From contig OZ005697.1 in the NCBI GenBank assembly GCA_963930775.1, forward strand, positions 8,950,292 to 9,014,291: 64,000 bases of DNA. Reading direction: 5' to 3'. The position numbers were made by a program, and so were the translations under genes. The notes beneath the pieces were generated by a model, which was given only the letters and a program-made list of their open reading frames with translations, was not told where the DNA came from and made no database searches. The stretch is from Cliona cf. orientalis (taxonomy: Eukaryota; Porifera; Demospongiae; Clionaida; Clionaidae). Below are positions 1 to 10,578 of this stretch, piece after piece; position 1 is the stretch's first letter, and every line of letters starts with the position of its first letter.

Positions 1-147
1 TTTTATGTAAGTTATCGATCATGTACACTGTCACCTCATGACATCAAGAATATACCAACTGTCATAGAGCAAAGTCAGTCATAGCATAGGCCACTAAGAG
101 CATGAGTGACTGCTGCTTCATGGCAGAAAGTAGAGCAATGTTTGTGG

Positions 148-234
148 TAGCCTCATCTCCAGGCTCCTTCTGTCTAGTTCTAAAAATAGTAGTAGGGAGT
201 TTCATCATGTGTTTGTAAGCTGGAGATGAGGCTA
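148..234. repeat. Short inverted-repeat element (TAGCCT family, copy 1)
   Basis: Perfect 15-bp inverted ends (TAGCCTCATCTCCAG at 148-162, its complement at 220-234) enclose about 57 bp. The ends resemble those of two elements in PKN introns (56135-56210 and 58046-58164), suggesting one dispersed non-autonomous family. No clear target-site duplication. Confidence 0.5.
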
Positions 235-285
235 CATGTACATGCATGTGTAGCTGTATGATCTGACTCTTCCTCTTTATTGCAG

Positions 286-3200
286 GATGAGCAGCATCGC
301 CAAGATGTAAGTCATTCGATACTGTAACTCAAATTATGGACATTGTATACATGCATAAAAATTTCCTTAACCTATGATCACTTCACTCTCATCCTCCTCT
401 CTTCTTTCCTTCCTTCTGTCATGTGCTCCTGATTGTGCCTGTATCATCTCATTGTTCACAGGAGGAGTGGAACAGATTGGATAAGGTATGTACTAAGTTT
501 GTTATGAGTTAGTGTAAGTGCTGAGGCTGCATGTTGTGTACTGTGTTTAATCAAGGCTGTATTGACCCACCCCCAAATACACCCTTGATTTAATGAATGA
601 CAAGTGTAGAAATTAGTGAAGGGTCTAGCTGGCTAGACCAGTCATGAGTGAGAGTGGGTGGGTGTGGTCTCAGAAGTACTGATGTTAATTTTCTACAGGA
701 AATTGTTAATAAGCTGAATGAAACAAATGCAGAGTCTAAACAATTGGAGCTAAGACAACAAGTGGCACACTCAAAGGGGGTAAGAGAGAGAAGCATGAGT
801 CAGTGAGAATGGGAGATAGTGTATGCCATGTAGTGGGCAGTGGTAGTAGGTACTGGCAGTGGGGAGTGAACACGAGAGGCTGGCTTCAATAATTCCCTGG
901 TGATATAAAGGATGAAGTGTACATCTTAGCTGTATCAGTCATGATTACTTGCTGAGGGTGGTAATTAAGGTCATCAGTATTGCCTGTGTTTACACTCTTC
1001 CAATTATGTGAATGTGAATAATGTGATCATCCCCTACCTCCTACTACTAATAGGAGATGGCATGGTACCAGCGAGAACTAAGAGAAAGTGAACTGGTGAG
1101 TACTGGTGTGTGTGGGAGGTGGAACATGGTGTGAATGTAGTAGTTGTGAACAAAGCTCACTAATAATTTATTGCATGTCCACTCCATTCATCCTTCAACT
1201 GTGAGTAGTTTAGCTTTAATATTATTAGGCCACTGTTTGTTGTAAAAGTGTTTCTGGTCACATCAGAGCTCACTTAGCCATGGGGGCGGTGGTTATCATT
1301 ATTCATTATTTTACCTCAGCATATCCTGTACAATTTGAACATTTCCTGGACAAACCACAGACAGGATGGTGATATTAATTTTGGTTTTTGAACTGAGCAT
1401 GCACAGTGCCAAATAATGACAATAATGGCCAAAACAGGAGGCCTCCAAAATAGCATGCGGGCGGGTGACCAGAAACACGTTTACAACTAACACTGGCCTT
1501 AGCTATCATAAAAGTAAATTACTGAAACGCACTGCAAGTGGTACATGATGTCAAATTGAAGGTTTGTATGAGTGTGAGCATGAGGCAACCAGTGTTATAG
1601 TAGAAAGCCAATGTCGGGGGCATAGCCAGGGTTTTAGGTAAGGGGTGCTGGATTATGGAGTACGCGCACGAAGTGTGCGTGCAAAATTTTAAGCCACGTC
1701 CACTTATTAACCGTCAAGGTCGAAGTTTAAATTGTCAAAGAGAACGCATTCTGAATGTAGCTAGCAGGCTAGCTCAAGGATTTCGGCCAAATCTTGGGAT
1801 GAGATAAGTTTCTAACTGTCTTCTAAGCTGTTTTTACCTCGTGCACATTTTTTTTTTAGCGAAGTAGGTCCCTCTAGGGACCTAAGAATGCAGGGCGAAA
1901 GCTCTTGCAAACTTACCAATACTTCTCACCTTAGTTTTCTTTTATTTAATGTTAGAAGTTTACTTCCTAAAATCGATGAGCTCAGGATCATATGTGCCTC
2001 TAGTAACCCTGATGTAGTCTGTGTTGTGGAAACATGGTTATGTGATAGTATATCAGATTGTGAATTGTCCATCCCTGGTTATTGTATCACCCGGTTTGAC
2101 AGAAACAGGCATGGTGGTGGGCTAGCTTTTTATATCAAGTCACATTTATTTACTGAAGTTTTGTTAAGTTGTCCTAATGATCTTGAATTTGCTTTACTTT
2201 CAGTTGTTAACCCAGGTTTTTCTTATAAAGTGCATGTAGGCCTTTTCTATCGTCCCCCCAGTGCACCTACAGACACTCTAGACTTATTATTTTCTTCATT
2301 ACTGGATGCAAATGTACATAGTTTTACTAATTTTGTGTTAATGGGGGACTTTAATATTAATTTTTATAACCCATCCCATCCTTTATTCTCTAATTTGTGT
2401 AATATTTTAGATTATTTTTCACTCTCATAAGTAGTATCAGAACCCACCCATACCAGCCCTCAAGGAAACGCATCTCTTATTGATTTAGCCTTGATTTCTG
2501 ACGCATCCAAGTTAATATCTTGTTCAGTTGTTCCACCTCTAGGTACATCAGATCATAATGGAGTGCAGCTATCATTGAAATGGAGATCCACCAATCGTAT
2601 GAAAGCAGCAAAAAGGAAGATCTGGCGGTATGGCTTGGCTGACTTTGAAACAGCAAATCTCTTCTAGAAGCCACTGACTTTGTTGCTCTCATAGATTGCG
2701 ATATTGACCAAGCCTGGAGCAATTGGAAATATAATTTTTTATCTGTGATGGAGCAGTGTATACCACACAAAATGATACAGAAGAAGCGCAACTTACCTTG
2801 GCTTAATGCAGAATTAACGAAATCTATGCGTGCTAGGAACCTGGCCTACAAGTGTGCTAAGCGAAGCCGGAAGCAGAACCATTGGCAAACGTATCGGATG
2901 AAACGCAATGAAGTGGCAAACAAGATGAAACGTGCAAAAAGAAACTACTTCAATACTTTGAACTCAGCTGACCAAAAGGCATTCTGGAAGGCGACCAAAT
3001 TCATTAAGAAAGAAACCAGGATCCCTTTCCTCAGGAATTGCAATGGGGACATTATCTCAGATGATGAAGAGAAGGCAGCCATCCTAAATAATTTCTTCTC
3101 ACAATGTTTTAATACTAGCATCCCTGTGCTCTCTGATGATGACATGTCCACCTTTGTTGATAATGACGCTGATGAACATGCTGAATTGTTGTGTACAGAG

Positions 3201-6200
3201 GAAGAAGTTCTTGATATGCTGCGAAATCTTGATACATCTAAAGCAGCAGGGCCAGATGGGATATCAGCAACTATGCTGAAAGCTACAGCTGAATCAATTG
3301 CCAAGGGAATCACAGCACTGTTCAACAAATCCATTGAATCCGGTAAAGTACCAAAGGAGTGGAAAATATCTGCTGTTGTTCCAGTTCCAAAAGGTGACAA
3401 TTCAAGTCAACCCAGTAACTACAGGCCTATATCACTCTTATCTATACTTAGTAAGCTTCTGGAAAGACATATGCACAAAATGATTTACAAATACTTGGAA
3501 TCCACTGTCCCGCTAGCCTTACAGCAGTGGGGTTTCCGCCCCAAGCGATCTACTGTATCTGCTCTACTTGATGTTACCAATCATTGGTTTCAATCTTTGG
3601 ATAAGGGCAAAGAAATATGTGCGGTTTTTTTCGACCTGCGCAAAGCTTTCGACTCTGTTCCACACCGAATACTACTACAGAAAATACGATCAACTGGTAT
3701 TAATCAACAGGTCTCAAATTGGTTGTTCTCATATTTACACGATAGAAAACAGTACGTTGTGCTTGATGGAAAAGAGTCTGCACCGGTTCCTGTATTGTCT
3801 GGAGTTCCACAGGGATCTGTCCTCGGCCCCCTTTTGTTTTTATTATACATTAACGATGCAACAGATGAGCAGTTAAATTGCGGAAGTCTCACTACCCTTT
3901 ATGCTGATGATATGCTTCTATACAGGGAGATCAGCTGCCCAGATGACTATGCTAAGATACAAAGTGATATACCGTGTTTATGCTAATAGAACGCATGATC
4001 CAATTACCGCAAGAAAATTCAATTCCAGGAATTTTCTGCATTCTATTAGAACGGAAGCGACTGTCTGTAATTATTTTCTATGAATCCAATTAGCGCAATA
4101 GTGCTAAGGTGAGGCTATTGCGCATGCTCAAACCGCGTGCTGCACGGTTAAACCACACCTGCTTGCGTTCTGGATATCTCGCTCTGTCTCGGAACCAAAT
4201 CGTAAGTGTCGTTCGTCGTTCATGAGGGTACTAAACTACACTCGGGACTGACCTTAGTTGGAACTGCACTAAGTCCAGCAGCCAGGGCCTCAGGCTGCGA
4301 TCAGCACGATTCAGTGGCATCGTTAACCATGCGGCGCGGCTGTCAGAAGGCCTTTCTCAGGCTACCCTCGTGATGATCGGGGCCAGGGGCACCATCGATA
4401 GCCACTATTCGTCGTTGCTCAAAGTTATGCTAATTGTTTTATTACAACGCAACATCTAATTAACGCAAGAAAATTCACTTCCTGGAATTGTTTTGACTCT
4501 AATTGTGCGCAAATCAGATTTGAAATTATTTTTTTTGCTTGCGTTCTATTAGCATAAACACGGTAAATACCCTTTCTACCTGGGTCGACAAGAATAATCT
4601 AACATTGAATGGAAGCAAATGCAAGTACATGATAATATCTCGACTTAAGTGTAACTCGGTGGCAGCTCCTATCCTAACTCTCCACAACAAGGCTATTGAA
4701 AAAGTATCCTCGTATAAGTATCTAGGTATCATCACTACAAATGACCTATTGTGGTCTGCCCATGCATATTGAACGGATAAGGAGTAAAGCGAATAAGATC
4801 ATTGGCCTTGTTTACCGTCAGTTTTATAGCTGGTCTTCACAACAAACTCTACTTAGGCTATACACTTCATTAGTAAGGCCGCATTTAGAATATGCAACGC
4901 AGGTTTGGAACCCGTATTTGATGAAAGATATCCAAAAATTAGAGAACGTACAGAAGTTCGCACTAATCTTAAGGTATGCTGCAAGTGATGGGACTTAACC
5001 TATGCTGAAGCCCTGGAGCAAACGGCACTCCCAGATCTCAAGGCACGTAGGACTCACTTAAATCTATGTTATTTTTATAAGCTAATTAATGTTTTTTTTG
5101 AGTTTCCCAATTCCCCGCTAACTGCTCGCCAGTTAAACTACCCTACTCGTAGTGGTAGAACTAATTTGTACTATCAACCTTATGCACATTCTAATTCATT
5201 TCTGCACTCTTTTTTCCCGCAAACTATTTCATTATGGAATTCCTTACCTTTTTCTATTGCTTCTGCTCCTACTTTTAATTGTTACAAACGTCTATTATTG
5301 TCTTATGTTTAGTCGCTATGCTCTGTCAACTTGTCTCTTGTAATTTTTGTTTTGTTTTTGTTTACTTGGTTACATGTTTATATGATAGTGTATATTGCAC
5401 TTATACATGTATCCCATGCTAATGCATAAAGATATTATAGAGAAAAAAAAAGGGGTAAAGTAATCGGTCGTGTCGTCGTTGTCGTTGTTGTTGTCGTCAT
5501 TGTCCTTAGCAGAAAAATCGCCATATCTCGAGGTCTAGGCACCTGAGCGACTAGTAAGCACAATGAATCAGTCGAATTTGACGAAAAATGGGCTTCAGTG
5601 TGTTGAATTCGAATCGAAGGATATGGTCCACGAGCGTCACAAATAGTGCCTTTTTATTAGCCTTTGTAACCACGCCCATCGACTGTGCCCACTCAATGCA
5701 TTATGTATACAGGCCTTGTGCTTTCTGCTCATGCACATAAATTGAATATTATGGACTGGTAAAGGTCGTCAATAATGCTAATGGCACACGTTTAGCTGCA
5801 GATCTATATATTGCGCAATGTGCGCGTGGGGTATGTGCTCTAAGAGCTCTAGTTTTTGTAGTAGATCATAGTTTGGAGTAGCCAAGGGGGTGCTGGATGA
5901 GGCTGTTTTATGGACTATGTGAACTAGGCATGACTAGGCCAACAGCAGAGGGGATCATGGGGGTGCTCGAGCCCCCTGAGCACCCCCCTCTACGCCACTA
6001 AATGTACAGTTGTGTATTCCCACCTCATTTATCTCTGCACTGACATCTCAAAGTGGATGTGTGTTCATTTTATAGGAGAAATCTCAACTTGAAGATGACC
6101 TGAAAGTAGCCACCAGCCACCAGGAGAGGGAGAGGATACAACAGAGACTGGAGGAGGTGGATGGGGAGATTCACAGCAGTAGGATGGAGTTGGGTATCCT

Positions 6201-9200
6201 TTCGTGGGAGGTCAATCGACATGGAGAGGAACTCAAGCAGCTGGAGTCAACAATAAAAGAAGAAGGTTTGTTTGTGTTGAGTGGTGTCTTGTCGTGTCAG
6301 TGAGTACAGTAAATAATTGTGAAGATTCCATTGTTAAATAATTTGCACATGTACTGTATAGCCGGAAAATTTGGCGGTCTATATTACAACCACCAAATTA
6401 AAATTTCCTACTCGCATATATACATATGGCGATCCCGTACCGAACCGCCAAATTTAAATCCGTCAATATTCTTGTAATAAACGATTTGGGGCTCAACCGC
6501 CAAATTTAATTCCCGCCAATATTTCCGGCTATACGGTAATAATGCAAATGATGGTGATACAAAGCTATTATAATTTTTTACAATATAATATTATATTATA
6601 TTATTTGCACCACTATTAATGATGCTCTTGGTGATGTCGTGATATTTTACTCCACTTAGCAACTACGTCAATCTTTTGATATTTTGGGCGTACATAATTT
6701 TCACATGTTGGTTACAAGACTTGTGGGGTTGAGGTTAGCTTTTGGTATGTACTGTGGTTGCCTGTGACACAAAGTCCCATTCCAGTACTAGATGCACGTA
6801 CATGTATCCTGTCCTAGTAGACTACTAACTGCTGGCTGCTTTTCTGCACTATATACATACATCCAGAGAGCCAACAGTTGCTTGATGAAGCCTTAAAGCA
6901 AGGTTATCTGTTAATGAGATTCATGATCTGCCTAATGGTGGGGCCACCTGGAGTGGGCAAGACTTGTCTGAAGCACCTCTTGCTTGGAAAGCACCCTCCC
7001 CATCCTTGTGAGCGCTGTAGCACCATCTGTGCCGAGCATCCAGTCAAGATCCGATCGATATCTTCGTCCAAGATCCAGACAATGCTTGGTAGATGGAGGG
7101 AGGTTAGTCCCGAGCAGCTGCTGCCATCGATAGGCAGATTCATCCGTAGAAATGCCAAGAAGCATGGAGTGGCTATGCGCAATGAGCTCAAAGAGTACCT
7201 TGAGCAGCTAGAGTTATCTTCCATTGATACAGATAGTGAAAGTGTAGCCTCTAGCTTATCGTTAGTTTCTAGTGGTGACGATCTGACATCAGAAGATAGC
7301 CATTCATCGCAATCTAGTATCGAAGATACCACTACTTTGCCATCTGTTGATGAGTCTAGTGAGGCAGCTGCTTTGAAAGCGACCATTGAGTCAGTCTTTG
7401 CCACATTAGAGAAGGTGATTGCAGGGGAAGAGCTTAGCAAGGAAGAGGTGGAAGAGCTTTTTAGTTCCGATTGGGTCTTGTTCACCGATTGCGGAGGCCA
7501 GCCTCAGTTTCACGAGCTCCTTCCTCTCTTCATTCAGGAAATCACGTCTCTTATAGTTGTATCTCGTCTCTCTGACAGGTTGGATGACTGTCTTCCTGAC
7601 GAGTACTACCAGCAAGGGGAGCTAGTTGGTAAGAAGTCAGCCACTCACCTCACAACAGCAGAGCAGGTCAGGTGTCTTACCCGTTCGTTGATGTCTCGTG
7701 CAACTGAAGGCAGTTGTCCAGATATCATTATGGTCGGCACTCATCGTGACAGGGCTAGCGACTGCCCTGAGAGTATAGAGCAGAAAAATGAGAAGCTTCT
7801 TGAGATATTTGGGCCTGAGCTCGAGGAGCACCTAGTGTTTTACGAAGGCGTAAAGGGTTTGCTCTTTCCTCTCAACACTCTCTGTCCTGAAGAGCAGGAT
7901 AAATCAACAGCTGGGTCAATTCAGACAAGAGTTGAGACGTCAAGATTAGTCAAGGAGGTGAAGGTTCCCATCTGGTGGTTCGTCCTAGAGCTTCTTATGC
8001 AAGGGCTGGCTAAGAATCTCGGGAAAAGGGTGCTTAGAAGGGGCCTATGTGTTAGCATCGCTCATGCTCTTGGCTTCACGGAGAGAGCTTTAGAAGCTGC
8101 TCTCAAGTTCTTTGACAAGCTCAATATCATCAAATATTCCCCTGCTCTTCCTGAGGTGGTCTTTGTAGATTCCCAGGTCCCTCTCGACAACATCTCTGAT
8201 CTAGTACAGGAGGGATACTTGCTACGATATGGCAAGCCTTCTTCTTCACGGAGGGGCAACTGGATGCGCTTTTGCTACGAAGGTGTGGTCACCCTAGAGT
8301 TCATGGATAGCACTTGCAAGCATTTTGAGAAGGGTATCTTTGAGTCTCCACAGCTTCTAGAGCTGCTCAAAGATCAGCTAGCGGTAGTTCCTCTTGAGCC
8401 TTTGTCAGACATCAATCACCCCGAACTTGCGGAAGCAGATGAGTTTTTCATGCCAGCTCTCTTGGATATCTTATCCCGAGAAGAGCTAGAGAAACATCGA
8501 GTCTTCTCCTCAGAAGCTGCTCCTCTTCTTTTTCGATTTTCTCACGGTTGTAGACGTGCTGGAGTCTTTTGCTGTCTTGTAGTCCACCTGATGAAGGAGA
8601 GCAAGTGGAGCATTCAGTATCGAAACAAGAAGCTCATTCTGGTCGCTCGCAATTGTGTGAGCTTTCGAGTTACCAGCGATGACGGCAGGTCTTGTATTGT
8701 CACCTTGATCGATGGTTTCTACTTCTTTGAGGCCCACATTGCAGCGGATACCCCACTTTCTCTTTGCCAAAAGGTGTGCCCCACCATTCGAAGGGAGATC
8801 CTTGCTGGAATCAGGGCTGCTTGTGAGAAGCTACGCTACATCAACGACCAACCCCAGCTTGCCGTGTTCTGTCCTTCCTGCACCAAAGAAGCCCCAGCCC
8901 CTTCTGATGGTGACCGTCGCCATGCTGCAGCACTGGGAGAGAGTGGCTGTGAGTGTATTGAGACATCACGACATGCAACTCTCACTGATAGACACACTAT
9001 CTGGTTAGCAGAAGAAGGTCAAGGTAAGACACAGCTGGATGCTTAGGAGATTAGAGGTTTTCACAATGTTTGTCTTACTCACAGAGGTGTGTGCTTCTTC
9101 AGCAGCAGGAGTTTCTTCCACATTGCAAACAAGGCGGCCCACTGAAGGCATGCAAACACCATATTGTGTGTAATAGAAATATACGTAGTGCATACATTTT

Positions 9201-10117
9201 AACATTAAATTTATATATCCCTAGCTGCTACTGGTATTTCATCTATAGCTGATATGCCCTTAGCTCAGCTAATTCAAGCTCTTTCTAATCAGCAACCTGG
9301 TGCATGTAAGTTACCATGCAAGGAAGTAGCTGAGTGAATGCTCTTTCTCTCTTTCCGATATAGCTACAAGTGCTGCTTTTATCTCGGCTGGTAGAGAACA
9401 ATTAGGACATGATTCTCAGCATCCGTCATCATCTGGTGAGTTTAATAGCAGGAATAGAAATAATAGCTACCTTCACTAAATCTCAAATAATATAGCCTCA
9501 CATTTGCCCCACATTCCGGAGTACCAGTCCATATCAAGTGGAGCAGCAGAAGACATCTCTGATAACAGTAAGAAGGAGAAATGCCTAGACCCTTGTTGAG
9601 GATCACTTTAATTTCCAAATTTACCCCCTCCCTCCCCTCATGCATTTAAATTGCCTCTGAAGACACAAAATGTTGGTATAATAATTTATTATAGTAACAC
9701 CCACTATGTCATTAAATGTACCATTTTATCCCCACCGGATATGATTTACACATTCCTCAAAAGGGATGTATCTTAATTCTATTCACTCATTCATCTACAG
9801 CCAAGCCCACGTCTGCTAATTTGACATTGATCAAGTGGAGGAATAAGAGAGGAGAGGTGAAGAAGTTCCGGCTTAAGAGCTCCATCATGCACAAGTGGAG
9901 AAAGGTCGGCAACTTGGTTGTTCCCAGGCAGCAGCTTGATGTGTGGGCTAAGAGACTGGACGATGAGGAGTGTTCAGAAAAAGTTCTACACGCATGGCTG
10001 GATCAATCCCCCCGTCGCTACCCTGCCACCTGGGAGGGTCTCTATGAGCTCCTTGATGACAGTGAACTCGGTCAAGTGGCCATTGAACTCAAGCAAGCTG
10101 TGGACAATGCCATCTAG
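286..10117 (+). CDS. Coiled-coil / Roc-like GTPase / COR-like / Death-domain protein (5' end outside window)
   Basis: Ten exons are supported: 286-306, 462-485, 699-779, 1054-1095, 6076-6265, 6867-9023, 9225-9305, 9364-9435, 9496-9567 and 9801-10117 (TAG stop). All junctions are GT-AG and the phases agree. The first five exons encode Glu/Lys/Gln-rich coiled coil. The large sixth exon has a P-loop (GPPGVGKT, 6941-6964), a Ser/Asp/Glu-rich insert, a G3-like DCGGQPQF and a G4-like GTHRD, followed by a winged-helix/COR-like stretch (WWFVLELL onward). The last exon is Death-domain-like, with paired Trp residues, YPATWEGLYELL and a final ELGQVAIELK. The order resembles ROCO proteins carrying Death domains, so a role in apoptosis or innate immune signalling is plausible, but no specific orthologue is recognised. 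Earlier exons must lie left of position 1. Inference: a cytosolic GTP-regulated scaffold. Confidence 0.75.
1228..1498. mobile_element. Harbinger-like MITE
   Basis: A 271-bp element with imperfect terminal inverted repeats of about 34 bp (GGCCACTGTTTGTTGTAAA left, matched inverted by TTTACAACTAACACTGGCC right). It is flanked by TTA at 1225-1227 and 1499-1501. A 3-bp TWA duplication with GG-starting termini is the known signature of PIF/Harbinger elements. It lies in the 1096-6075 intron and has no coding capacity. Confidence 0.6.
1880..5450 (+). mobile_element. Degenerate CR1/L2/Jockey-type LINE
   Basis: Non-LTR retrotransposon remnant. From 1888 an AP-like endonuclease is readable (VVETWLC, a Gly-rich RHGGGLAFY-type segment, GDFNIN). 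An in-frame TAA lies at 2428-2430 and a TAG at 2665-2667, followed by a frame change. From 2745 the reverse transcriptase reads through AAGPDGIS, FDLRKAFDSVPH, GVPQGSVLGP and the YADD catalytic motif near 3900. A 592-bp DNA element interrupts it at 3972. The RT continues at about 4566, shifts frame near 4765, and ends with HLEYATQVW-type sequence. An A-rich tail lies at 5443-5451. Stops, frameshifts and the insertion make it non-functional. The 5' boundary is uncertain. Confidence 0.85.
3972..4563. mobile_element. TA-flanked MITE inserted in the LINE
   Basis: A 592-bp insertion with perfect 24-bp terminal inverted repeats (left 3972-3995, right 4540-4563; ends begin CCGTGTTTATGC). It is flanked by TA at 3970-3971 and 4564-4565. 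Removing it with one TA puts the two halves of the LINE reverse-transcriptase frame back in register, confirming the boundaries. Inside, the motif AATT-(A/G/C)CGCAA recurs near both ends and in a central palindrome, and the subterminal 45 bp are repeated. No transposase is encoded. TA duplication suggests mobilisation by a Tc1/mariner-like transposase (inference). Confidence 0.85.
6354..6536. mobile_element. Palindromic TA MITE (CCGTATAGCCGG family, copy 1)
   Basis: A 183-bp near-palindrome with ends C(C/T)GTATAGCCGGAAAAT, flanked by TA at 6352-6353 and 6537-6538. The interior repeats GGCGGTT/AACCGCC units. It is the reverse-complement relative of the element at 26916-27115 and lies in the 6266-6866 intron. 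Confidence 0.8.
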
Positions 10118-10578
10118 ATCACATACCATTTCAAGGTATATAACTGTTCTCTACCATGCATAGAATGTGTAGTCACATGCATGATACGGTATACTGCAGG
10201 CTTCAACTTACATGCAAATTTGACGACCCTGTACCTTTAGTTAAAACCCTACACAGTAAATCATGTCATAATTTAATCACATCATGATCATGAAACAAGA
10301 AAAACAAAACAGTATATACAATACAATTGCAATTGAGTACACACATGTTGAGTGTATGCTTATTAATGAATGTGCAAGATCGAATTTTATGTCATGAACA
10401 CAAAATTTAATTATCTCCTATAACAATGGTTGCTACTAAAAGTGAAAACCTTTAGCATAATGTCATCACTAAAAAAATCAACAAAATTAACAGTTGGGTT
10501 GTCCAGTTATAAAATGTCATGGTATAATAGGCACAATAACGTGCCATGCCAGTTAGCTCAGTAACAGAAAATCAAGTA
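10118..10578. other. Convergent 3' intergenic region
   Basis: AT-rich gap between the stop codons of the converging GTPase/Death gene (+) and BET gene (-). It should hold both 3' UTRs. No further gene, RNA or repeat is recognised. Confidence 0.5.

Larger units (their letters stand above)
1613..5999. mobile_element. Older non-autonomous repeat split by a LINE
   Basis: The left edge reads GGGGGCATAGCCAGGG and the right edge is a run of C-rich bases ending CTCTACGCCACT, so the two edges are imperfect inverted copies. They resemble the CAGTGGCGTAGC ends of the clear hAT-like element at 31946-32199. The LINE and its insertion occupy most of the interior, so this appears to be the oldest layer. 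The flanking duplication is not clean, so boundaries are approximate. Confidence 0.35.

Noticed and set aside
2945-3400. 151-codon minus-strand frame
   Set aside because: Antisense of the LINE reverse transcriptase.
6904-7485. 193-codon minus-strand open frame
   Set aside because: Antisense shadow of the GTPase exon; composition follows the plus-strand codons and no domain is visible.
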